Origin: Kuschelorhynchus macadamiae
Lineage: Eukaryota; Arthropoda; Insecta; Coleoptera; Curculionidae
Reading direction: 5' to 3'
DNA: 64,000 nt
Assembly: GCA_030620095.1 (NCBI GenBank)
Contig: JAUTXW010000205.1
Location: forward strand, 1,426,001 to 1,490,000
Translations under genes and position numbers: made by a program
Notes under the pieces: generated by a model
Databases searched by the model: none
What the model saw: the letters and a program-made list of their open reading frames with translations, nothing else
What the model was told of the DNA's origin: nothing
Shown: positions 1 to 9,493 of the stretch, piece after piece
Numbering within the stretch: position 1 is the stretch's first letter
Layout: each line of letters opens with the position of its first letter

Positions 1-1560
1 TGGAAAGGGTTGAGAACCACTGCAATACATACTTATATGTCTAAATAATAACATCCAGTATGTTTCACAGATATTACAGCTCATGTATTTTATAAACACT
101 TAGTATAATAAAGGATATTTTATTATAAATTTTGTTTACCTAGTTAAAAAAAACATCTAAGCCTTGGCGACCGTCAGCACCGAGTAGAAAATACCAGGCC
201 CTAATATGGCACCAAAATTGCAAATCGGACCTTACATTTTCTTATGGAGATTTACATGTAAAGAAGGGCTAAATTATTGCAGTATCTCTATAGCTTAATC
301 TACTTATATTTGTTAGCCCTAGAAAATACCCAGTTTGCCAGATAAATCGTTATCAACATCATCAAAAGATGAGAAATTTAATAGTCCGACTATTATATCT
401 AAGAAAATATAAAGATATTCTTAGTTGAGATACAGAGTTTTTAGAATCTTGTGCTACTATTCAAAATATGTTAAAAACATAATTCATAAGTCCTTAGGTT
501 TTTATACAGAGGTTATAATCATACCTTAATTTTTATTTTTGCCTTTGTATTCTTTTGTATTAGTATTAAGTACATAGTGTGAATGAAAAGATGTAACAGC
601 TGCATTTTTTTAGAAACGTTTTTTTTCTCCATGACGCTTTTTATGTCCATCTACTGACCATACATTCATTTCAGGACACCTCTTGCATCAAGAAATTGTA
701 ATGTAATATACTTAAATTTGCTTATTGTGTTCTCAAATATAACCTAAACGGAGTAATGTGCGGTACCTAAAGTATAATTATGAGGTTGTGTTTTTTGTTT
801 TCCTAATGTAATTCCCTACACCTTGTTTCTGTTTGATTAATGCAATCTTTATTGTGCTTTACTGACATCCGTAAATAGTCATTTTAGAATAAATAGATAG
901 TTGGACATTACCATTTAACGTGTTTTGATGATCACTGAAACTGTTTTTGTGAAAACTAATTAAAAGACTTAAGTAATTTTTCACATGTCATGTAAATCCA
1001 TGTTCTACTACTAAGTATATAATCAAATGTAAAATTAAAAAAGAGTAATTAAAAAAGGGATATCTACAGTCAAAAGGAATATATACCAAGTAAGTAATTT
1101 TAAAAAAGCAATTTCTCACTATCTGGTTCAAAGACAATCAATATTATGAAATGTAAATATTATTAAGGCCAAACGTGCAATATTTTCATATAAGATTGAT
1201 GAATAGTTTTTTTTATGTCTACCGTTTCTAATGGATCTACACTCGAGGATAATTATAGTGAATATTCAGGCTTACGTAACTTTTTAACTAGCATGCCTTT
1301 TTAGAATTTTTTTTTAGTTTAATTGATTAACTTTCTAGTTTCAACAGAAGTCTTGTAGAAGCTTAAAATGCCCTTGTCTTATTTATTAAGGGTAAAATAA
1401 GAGTGCATGTTTTAAAGAGTGGTAAAGAGGAAGCTGGAAGTTATTAAAATATTCCATAGTGTGTTTAGAAAAGCCCATTGATAGATTAAAAGAGGTTTAT
1501 ATTACTATATTCACTTAGGATCTTTGTCTTGGGTTTGTATTTTGTAGATAAAATAAAAGA
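1..1560. other. AT-rich stretch without recognisable gene
   Basis: I see no reading frame with a recognisable motif, no RNA gene and no clear inverted repeat here. It is AT-rich intergenic or very old repeat DNA. It ends at the left inverted repeat of the Tc1-like element that begins near 1563. Confidence 0.5.
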
Positions 1561-2168
1561 TTCAATGATACGGGTGTGGCCACAAACTTTAATGTATCAA
1601 AAAAACAAATCGATTTAAAATTTAACAATGAAAAAACTTATTAAACATGGGTACTAGATCAACAAAAAACGGTTAGGTTGCTTCTAATGCGAGATTGGAC
1701 AACAGCTCAACAATGATACATGGAGTAGCTAAACTTTCCATAGCAACTGAACACAGATAACAATACCTTTTACCAGTTTTGTCAGCCAAATGCTCAGTCA
1801 AATTGTACATTTGTACAGGGTCATTATTTATATTTAGGCACTCATTGTCAAGGTTTATTTTTGTAGATAGAAAAAAATAATAAATACAAAAGTTTAAAGG
1901 ATTTCAGGGAACTTCCTTGAAAAAATAACTTTGAATATACAGAGTGAATCAAAAACTAATAACGTACTAAAATTTGGTTTTTTTAATGAAATTCCCTTTT
2001 CAAAAGTGTGTCTGTACTTGGATCAGTAGTTTTTGAGATATTCGACTTTAAAATTTTCCCTTATCCTAGTTAATTTACGTGAAATCGTGTCTATGGTGTG
2101 TTGCTAGCACTCATATTGTCAGAATGTCACTATCATTTAACTTGACTGTGTTAGTTTTGCCCAACAAA

Positions 2169-2445
2169 ATGGGCTATTCTATTGAAGACAAATTAAATAT
2201 AATACGCTTATATTATGTCAATAATAGAAACCCTATCCACACTCACAACAAGTATCATTATCATATCAATTTCGCGGTAGAACCGCCCCAACACGAAGCA
2301 CAATAAGATATATAATAAACAAATTCGAAGATATTAAAATTTTCAATAGAAGAAGAACTGCAAATCCTAACGAAAACTTTGACTTAAGCGTTTTGCTATT
2401 ATTTACAAGTAAATTGTTGTTAGAAATATTTATAATCAACAGCAA
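2169..2445 (+). pseudogene. Transposase N-terminal domain fragment (DUF4817-like HTH)
   Basis: An ATG at 2169 opens MGYSIEDKLNIIRLYY, the usual start of the insect transposase family whose N-terminal helix-turn-helix detects a target-like end. After a frameshift near 2270 the frame continues with RGRTAPTRSTIRYIINKFED, the second helix segment. The fragment stops where the inverted-repeat element at 2470 begins. About 230 bp upstream (near 1937) lies TACAGAGTGAATCAAAAA, which looks like the left end of the same element. I could not find its matching right end. Confidence 0.5.
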
Positions 2446-3045
2446 AGTATGGTTATGAGAAAAAATTTAAAAAAAAGTTAAATACAGAAAGTATTTGACC
2501 CTAATTTAATTTTTTTTTATAATATTTTTATGTATACAGGGTGTTCCATTGTGCCAGGACAGTATCCAACTTTTTTCTTTTTAATAAAATGGTATGAATA
2601 TTTTTAGAAATTCTAATTCTACGCTTGTTTTTGAGTATTTTTTGTCATTACATAGCATACGAAATTTTGCGTAGTTTTTGAGAAAAATTAACTTTTCTAA
2701 TTTTTTTCGGAAAAGCAGGTTTTGGAAAAATGTGATTTTTTCACACCTTAAGACTAAAATTGTAAATTTTGGTTATGGATCCATGGAAGTGGTTAATATT
2801 TAATATTCTGATCTATCAAGAGCGAAAATTCATTATACAGGGTGGTCACAAATAACCATCAAAAAAATGTTTTTTTAACTAAAAAAACTTAATTTTTTTA
2901 TTAAACGGAACACCCTGTACTTAGCACTTTTATTGTGTTTAGAGTTGCATTCTGCATCATTCCATATATATAGTTTATATTCCAAAAATTAGTAGTTTAG
3001 AAGTTATGACCAATTTTCTATAATAATTCAATAATTTTAAATGTA

Positions 3046-3842
3046 AATAAATAAATAAATACACAGTTTTTATTTGACATTTAGTTGCCTCTAACTCTTT
3101 TTAAAGGAAAAATGACTTTATAGAGTGTCCAAAAGCGTTTAAATCTTCATGAATGCTACATAAGAAATAATAAGAGTCCAGCATTAGCCCTGCGGGAGTA
3201 TCGGTTGTTGTATCCTGCAAGATATGCAACATATTTTTTCACGAATTGTTTGTGATCTTGAACGTGGAGTGGTAATCAATAAACAAAAACGGCGCCCAAA
3301 AATTTAAAGTTAAATATTTTTATTCAGTTGCGAAAAAGCCAAAAAAGATTTTTGTTTGTCAGGTATTTTTGTTAAAAATCTAACTAAATAATATCCTATT
3401 CTAAGTTTTTTTTTAATATTATAATTAAATTTAACATTAAATCGACAATTAATGCAAGAAAGAAATTAACTAATTACTTATTACAAAACGTTTTCGACAT
3501 AACCCCCGTCTTTGGCAATACAAGTAGTATAATATTACGGTTACGGTTTTAATTTTCGCAATAATAGTAGTAACTAGTAAAATTGTTGCCTGGACACCAA
3601 TAAATACACAGTTTTTATTTGACATTTAGTTGCCTCTAACCCTTTTTAAAGGAAAAATGACTTTATACGGTGTCCAAGAGCGTTTAAATCTTCATGAACA
3701 TAAGAAATAATAAGAGTCCAGCATTAGCCCTGCGGGAGTATCGCTTGTTGTATCCTGCAAGACATGCAACATATTTTTTCACGAATTGTTCGTGATCTTG
3801 AACGTGGAGTGGTAAATCAATAAACAAAAACGGCGCCCAAAA
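3046..3842. repeat. Internal duplication plus inverted copy of the transposase 3' end
   Basis: About 240 bp at 3054-3300 is repeated in direct orientation at 3600-3842; both copies share GACATTTAGTTGCCTCTAAC and GCATTAGCCCTGCGGGAGTA. Between them, about 3360-3540 is the reverse complement of about 4600-4775, the segment that encodes the last residues of the transposase and its 3' flank. The block therefore records at least two rearrangements: a direct duplication of the 5' coding segment and an inverted capture of the 3' end. Confidence 0.75.
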
Positions 3843-4648
3843 ATTGTCCTAACAGAAGAAAAGCAATTAGAAATTCTCCTGTATTTTGAAGAAAACAAGG
3901 AAAATTAGCAAAGAGATAATAACTACCATCCGTTCAAATTTTTACCAGTTCAGGAATTATCCCAACAGGACTTTCAAACAAGGCTTTTTTTATTGTTCTC
4001 TCATGATGGACCACCATTTTGAAACTGACATTTTTAAAAATATTTTATTTACCGATGAGGCAATTTTCAATACGGCCGGCATGTTCAACCGAAAAAATAC
4101 TCATTACTGGTGTAACTCAAACGAACATCGTGTAAAAGAAATGAAAAAACAGGGTCGGAGAAGTGTTTATGTGTGGTGTGGTATTATCCGTGATCGAATA
4201 ATAGGTCCAGTATTTTATCACTTTGTTCTGAATGGTGAGAGGTATTTAAATTTGTTGGAGAACGAAATATTTCCGTTAATTGACAATCTGCCGAACGATA
4301 TTAAAGAAGGGCTTGTTTATCAACAAGATAGTGCTTCATATCACACTGTAGTGCCTGTTAGAAATTGTTTGAATCAACGGTTTCCATTTTGGATTTGTCG
4401 GTACGGGACCATAGATTGGCCAGCGAGGAGCCCCGACTTAACACCCCTGGATTTTTTTATGGGGCAACCTAAAAAACGAGGTGTATAAAAATACGTGTAA
4501 TACTGTTCAAGATTTAAATAGGAGAATTAGGCAAGAGGTAGAAAGACTTAATGCAACAGACGCGGTTAGACATGCTATTGCGAGAATTGAAACCATGTAT
4601 ACTACTTGTATTGCCAAAGACGGGGGTTATGTCGAAAATGTTTTGTAA
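3630..4648 (+). pseudogene. Broken DDE transposase of the 2470-5333 element
   Basis: The N-terminal part (from about 3655) is split over frames: ALREYRLLYPARHATY, then SRIVRDLERG, then RRPKIVLTEEKQLEILLYF. From 3886 one frame runs 200 codons and shows LFTDEAIFNTAGMFNRKNTH with the first catalytic Asp, YQQDSASYH with the second, and WPARSPDLTPLDFF before the third. A frameshift near 4470 moves the C-terminus to another frame, which ends at a TAA at 4646-4648 after KDGGYVENVL. The second HTH segment is mostly deleted between LLYFEENKE and the DDE core. The product cannot be functional. Confidence 0.8.
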
Positions 4649-5390
4649 TAAGTAATTAGTAACTTTCTTTCTTGCATTACTTGTTGATTTAATGTTAAAT
4701 TTAATTATAATGTTAAAAAAAACTTAGAATAGGATATTATTTAGGATTAGTTAGATTTGTAACAAAAATACCCGAATTATTATAGAATATTGGTCATAAC
4801 TTCTAAACTACCAATTTTTGGAATATAAACTATATATATGAAATGATGCAGAATTAAATCCTAAACACAATAAAAGTGCTAAATACAGGGTGTTCCGCTT
4901 AGAAAAAATGAAGTTTTTTTAGTTACAAAAACATTATTTTTGATGGTCATTTGTGACCACCCTGTATAATGGATTTTCGCTCTTGATAGGTCAGAGTATT
5001 AAATATTAACCGCTCCCCTGGATCCATAACCAAAATTCAAAATTTTAGTCTTAGGTGTGAAAAAATCACATTTTTCCAAAAACCTGTTTTTCCGAAAAAA
5101 AATTAAAAAGTTAAATTTTCTCAAAAAACTACTCAAAATTTCGTATGCTATGTAATGGCAAAAAATACTTAAAATCAAGCGTAGAATTAGAATTTCTAAA
5201 AATATTTATACCATTTCATTAAAAAGAAAAAAGTTGGTTACTGTCCTGGCACAATGGAACACCCTGTATACATAAAAACATTATAAAAAAAAATAAATTA
5301 GGATCAAATACTTTTTGTATTTAACTTTTTTTCTCGGTGTCTTATTTATTGAGATAAAGTATAGGAGCATCTTAAGTAGACCACCCTGTA

Positions 5391-5781
5391 CATATTCACA
5401 CCCACCAGTATCATAACCATTGTTGATCCTGCCAAATATTCCAACCTTATAGCGCGGTTTTCCTGACTGGACATCAAATTTGACATTGCTTTTAGGTATC
5501 GTCCATATTAGTAAATCTATAATTTTTTACGTTATACCCGCATAAGCCAAATTTTGAATAGAAGTGTTTTATCAGTTTATTTTTAAACTGTGAAATATAT
5601 TTTTGGAAATATGTATAATCAACAGCAAAAGTTATGGTACGAACGGGGATTGAAGCCGCACCTCTGGATCACTAGTCAATCGCTCTAACCAATTGCGCTA
5701 TCGTATCACTGATAAGCAATTCGTTAGAACTTGTACATATTCAAACCCACCAATATTTGGTAGGATCAACAATGGTTATGA
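5391..5781. repeat. Palindrome-flanked repeat with a tRNA-like core
   Basis: CATATTCACACCCACCA at 5391-5407 recurs nearly unchanged and in direct orientation at 5736-5752. Each is followed by one half of an inverted repeat: TCATAACCATTGTTGATCCT near 5411, mirrored by AGGATCAACAATGGTTATGA ending at 5781. The unit sits next to an ACCCTGTA transposon-end motif. A tRNA-like sequence lies in its second half. This could be a composite SINE or a small foldback element; the class is unsettled. Confidence 0.5.
5636..5707 (-). tRNA. tRNA-like sequence, probably a tRNA-derived relic
   Basis: On the minus strand this 72-nt stretch folds as a near-canonical tRNA. The acceptor GATACGA pairs at six of seven positions with TCGTACC. 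The D arm is TAGCGCAATTGGTTAGAGCG, the anticodon loop is CTAGTGA (anticodon AGT, Thr-like), and the T arm contains TTCAATC with four of five stem pairs. Two mismatches in the anticodon stem and the position inside a repeat argue for a decayed gene or the head of a SINE rather than a working tRNA gene. The box A and box B promoter regions are recognisable. Confidence 0.55.
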
Positions 5782-5822
5782 TTTTTTTATAAGTAGCCAG
5801 TGGTGTTATAATCTCCACAAAA

Positions 5823-6500
5823 ACCGTTAAAAGAAGATTACATGCCAATAATTTACCATCTCGTTGCCCAGCCAGGCATCCAGAGTAATTAAGGGGAACA
5901 ACGAGTTTCTAGACTTGCCTGGGCGTGATAGCATCTGAAGTGGGGGCAAGAAAGGAACAATTGTTTTTTTGCAGATGAATCTGTTCATGTGAATTCAGTT
6001 ACATGCAGATGGTAACAGGTTAAGTGTAAGGGAGAAACTGGAAGGGTTATCGCGAAAATTGTATAGTAAAAAAATACTGTTTGGAGGAGGTTCTTTAACA
6101 GTATTTACAGCAATTAACGTAAATCACAAGAGCTCGCTTGTATTTTTTATAAATCAAACTGTTAATTGTGAACGCTACCTAAATTTGTTAACTGACCATA
6201 TTCCGGAATATGTTTGGTTTCTGGGTTCCTCAAAATTTTGTGTACGTAGACAGACGACAAGGCAACACCATATAGGAGTAGGATTGTGAACAATTTTTTT
6301 TTAACTGAAAATCTGCAGCGAAAGCAATGGATAGCACGTTCACCCGATTGTATCCAAGTGAACACGCTTCCCGAAAACTTATTTATTAGAGGAATGGGAA
6401 ATTTTTTTAGCTACTTTAATAGAAAGTATGCCACGCGAATGTCGAGCTGTTATCCAATCTCGCGGGGAGGCTACCAAATATTAGAACGGACCAAATTGTT
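5823..6500 (+). pseudogene. Tc1-like transposase relic
   Basis: Pieces in several frames line up in Tc1 order: TVKRRLHANNLPSRCPARHP, FADESVHVNS with the first catalytic Asp, LFGGGSLTVFTAINVNHKSS, NCERYLNLLTDHIPE, RQHHIGV around the second catalytic region, and QWIARSPD before the third. The FGGGS and ADES motifs mark it as Tc1 rather than the DUF4817-type family found elsewhere in the window. It has multiple frameshifts and stops. The N-terminal DNA-binding part is not recognisable. It is the coding part of the 1563-6616 element. Confidence 0.7.
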
Positions 6501-6616
6501 TTTTGTCTTTGTAGTAACCATGTTTAATTTTAATTTTTAAGTTTTCTTCCTTGTTAAATTTTAAACCGATTTGTTTTTTTTGTACATTAGAGTTTTTGAC
6601 TATACCCGTATCATTG

Positions 6617-8150
6617 CATCTTTTTCTGTCCAGAGTGATTGACCCCCCTCGTAACTTTTTTATGTGAAAAGATAATCAAAAATGTTAAAAAAGTTATACG
6701 GTGTATCGTCTGGTTTTTGGCACATTATTTTTGTTTGTAGACAGGACTCCCCAGTAAAACTAAAATGCATATTCCTTGTGATTGCAAATTACAATTCGAT
6801 CCCTTTAACTTTATAAAATAGTGAGAAAAGTGACAAAAACATTAGAGGCAATTTTTTGACTCAACCATATGTCAAAAATGTTCTCGTTCTCTCTCCTTCC
6901 CCTCTCTCTCTTCTTCACCCTCACCCTCTCTAACACATAGCCCTTATGACATGTTTTTTTTACTCTTTTTATGGTATCAAACTTGTGATAAATAATGGTA
7001 ATGTAATCGGAAGGAGACTTATTAGATAGAAGCATAATATGCAGGATATGACAGTAAAAATATTGATTGCAGCCTGTCATGCTTTTATAAATCACCCTTT
7101 TTACATATAAGTTGATAAACTAAAAAACTACATGAGAAACCCTACAACAAAGTTTGCACTTATAGTGATTCACCTTTTTACATTCAACCAAAAACAGATA
7201 ATATTTAAATAGACGATCAAACCGATGTAAAAAATACCCCTTAAATAGTCGTGATCCATCAAGAGATTTCCGAGTAGCACAACATAACACAACACAATGC
7301 CCAGAGCTGCGAATCCGCGACATACTGCATGCATTTGGCTGGTTAAATTCGTTTATAAATAAGCATAATTTTTGTATTGTATTTCTAAAGAAGTTGATGC
7401 TTCTGGCAACACCGAATAGTTGATGTAGTTAATTTATTTGCATCTGAAGGTCTGTCTATTCGAAGTATAATCAGTCTTTGATATAAAACAGATCAGATAC
7501 GAACAGGTGCCCGATTTCACTGCTAATTCCAAGGAGTAAACAAACCAATTCCTCACTAAAGTAGCCCTAAAGTCAAAATGAAGATGAGACATTCAAATAA
7601 GTCATGAAATTATGCATAAATAACAAGTGATAAGAATTTTAGAGTCACAGAAACTTAGTTTTTTTCCCCGACTGGCCTTATATATACCGGGTAAGATCGC
7701 TTTTGAATGTTATTCGTATCCGTTTCGGGCGCTTTCGTTGTTCTCTCGAATCGTTTAGCTGCAAAGTCTCTAAGTTTTCTGATCGCTGGTCGGGAGTTTT
7801 GGATCAAGTTGTTGACTGCCGTTAAAGTTTTAATCGGGATCTGGAAAAAAGAGAAGTATAGTTTAAAAAACAAACGTTTAAACGTCAGTTATGAATATAT
7901 CACAACAGAATATTGGAACTAGCGAGATAGATATAAATATTATTTTCAATTTCGGGCTTAATTTGAGTAAATTTTTCATCTATTAGTTACAAATAACATG
8001 CACCTTAATAGTTAACCAACCTACATTTATATAAAAATCTTTAAATAAAATACAGAAATTAGATTTTTTTTTAGTGTAAAGTTAAAGCTATGTAAGTTTA
8101 TACAATATACTTTTATATACAATTTAAGTTTGCAAAAGAATAATATTATA
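6617..8150. other. Non-coding stretch
   Basis: Apart from a pyrimidine-rich run near 6880-6935 I see no gene or structured repeat. Short frames here, such as 7655-7873 on the minus strand, show no family motif. Confidence 0.4.
6874..6936. repeat. CT-rich low-complexity run
   Basis: A stretch made mostly of C and T with several CTCTCTCT runs and a few A interruptions. No function is evident. Confidence 0.7.
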
Positions 8151-8383
8151 AAATTTCTACTTTTGAGACAGCTAAATTAAAGAGCCTGCAAATACAAGGC
8201 AGAAAGTTTTTTGATAATAGACTTAGTTTTTGGGAAAATTAATGGTAAATACGTAAAAATTACGCCTTTTTTTACATATTCTCCATTAATTTTCTCAAAA
8301 ACGAAAACTATTATCAAAAAACTTCTAAAATCTTTTTGATTTGTATGCAACTTTAATTTGGTTGCCTCAAAAGTTGAAATTTC
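8151..8383. repeat. Foldback (MITE-like) element with ~100 bp arms
   Basis: The two halves are inverted copies: AGTTTTTTGATAATAGACTT near 8208 pairs with AACTATTATCAAAAAACTTC near 8307, and the outer AAATTTCTACTTTTGAGAC pairs with CTCAAAAGTTGAAATTTC. The loop of about 20 bp contains ACGTAAAAATTACG. It has no coding capacity and is consistent with a small non-autonomous transposon. Confidence 0.7.
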
Positions 8384-8639
8384 ATTTTTTTTTGTTTTTC
8401 AAACTTTAATGTTTCTATTTATTTCGTGCCCTTTATATAAAAAGGCATTTTTTTTAAATTAATCTTATTTTTCACATAAACAAAAAGTCATCCATATGTT
8501 ACTCAAATCCACGCACAAAAAAAATGAACGGGCTTCAGAAAAGGACACAAAACTAATAAAATAACATTTTAAACAACTTTAAAAATTTGACTTATGAAGT
8601 CGGTGTCAAACTACTATTTGATTACTATGTGCTACAGAA

Positions 8640-9025
8640 GACCATGTATTTGATATCGTTTTCCGACGTTTCGCCTTCGATTGTACGAAACGTCTGCAGG
8701 TATATTTACTTCACGAGATCGTCTGAATGAGCTCGGAGATTCAGGCCGGTTATTTATACCTCACTTGAAAATAGACGTGTCCCTATTAAAATTATATTCT
8801 TTAATTTTCCGTTTATAGAATCCCAAGACCGAGGCAAGAACTTTGGCTTCTTTTACATTTATGACATGCCCAGTGGAATGTTGGTGTTCAGATACAGTAG
8901 ATTGTACAATTTGTTTCTTTCTAATACATCGTTCATGTTCAGTGGTGGATCTATAATGACGCTGATGACGCTTAATCGTAAGGCGCCCAAATAAGTTGGG
9001 GCCCCGCAAGTGGGAGGCTTACGAT
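8640..9025 (-). pseudogene. Penelope-like element 3' fragment (GIY-YIG nuclease end)
   Basis: The minus-strand frame at 8761-9009 reads like the C-terminal GIY-YIG endonuclease region of Penelope-like retroelements: CIRKKQIVQSTVSEHQHSTG, INVKEAKVLASVLGFYKRKI and YNFNRDTSIF. Just upstream, in another frame, CGAPTYLGALRLS resembles the degraded CG.VYIG core. Downstream (8655-8700) lies ACGTTTCG...CGAAACGTCGG, a palindromic motif of the kind found in terminal regions of these elements. Only this end remains and no reverse transcriptase is attached. Confidence 0.6.
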
Positions 9026-9206
9026 AACGTTCACTCCACTAGGTTGTCAATGACAATTTAATTCATCATGTGTCTACCAATTACATTATTTATTTTAAAT
9101 TTCGTAAAATTTATAATATTTTCTTTTTAAATGTCTAAAACAACCAGAATTTAAAAAGGTCATTCAAAATTAGCTGCCATATATCTAATTTTATATAAAT
9201 TTCGTG

Positions 9207-9211
<5 letters not shown>

Positions 9212-9268
<57 letters not shown>

Positions 9269-9272
9269 TATA
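9212..9272. repeat. (TA)n microsatellite
   Basis: About 30 TA units with one C interruption near 9262. Two similar arrays occur near 34.8 kb and 42.6 kb. Confidence 0.95.
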
Positions 9273-9493
9273 TTCGATCGATAACTTAAAACAGTGTTCC
9301 AGCCTTCAGTATTCCTTTAAGTAATAATAAATCTGGAATTTTTTAAAGCATAATGCAAAATTTTGGACTAATTTTAAACTTAAATATCTAGAAAAATTAA
9401 ATTTTCTAAAAATGAGAGACAATTTTATGAATTATAAGTGCTTTGAATTAGATTTAGCGATCTTAATTCATAAATACGGGGTGGGAAACAGTA

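Larger units (their letters stand above)
2470..5333 (+). mobile_element. Transposon with long (~550 bp) inverted repeats
   Basis: Bases from about 2470 to 3025 pair, inverted, with about 4772 to 5333. Within the arms the motif CAGGGTGTTCCATTGTGCCA at about 2536 is mirrored by TGGCACAATGGAACACCCTG ending near 5270, and a second pair of ACCCTGTA motifs lies further in. The interior carries a broken DDE transposase on the plus strand (3630-4648). It lies inside the outer Tc1-like element. The arms are diverged by several percent and contain small indels, so this is not a recent insertion. Confidence 0.75.
1563..6616 (+). mobile_element. Outer Tc1-like transposon, enlarged by nested insertions
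   Basis: The ends are inverted repeats of about 64 bp: 1563-1626 starts CAATGATACGGG and 6553-6616 ends CCCGTATCATTG, and the similarity continues inward through a run ending in TTTAAAATTTAAC. Both ends carry TA next to CGGGT, as expected for a TA-targeting Tc1/mariner element, although the symmetrical CAATGA flank leaves the exact edge open. The only part that clearly belongs to it is the broken Tc1 transposase at 5823-6500. The 5-kb length comes from other repeats lodged inside. Confidence 0.65.

Noticed and set aside
7655..7922. Overlapping 71-72-codon frames on both strands
   Set aside because: No motif, no splice context and no repeat match; they look like chance frames.
8640..8700. Hammerhead ribozyme next to the Penelope-like fragment
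   Set aside because: GAAAC is present but no CTGATGA core precedes it, so only the GAAACGTC similarity is reported.
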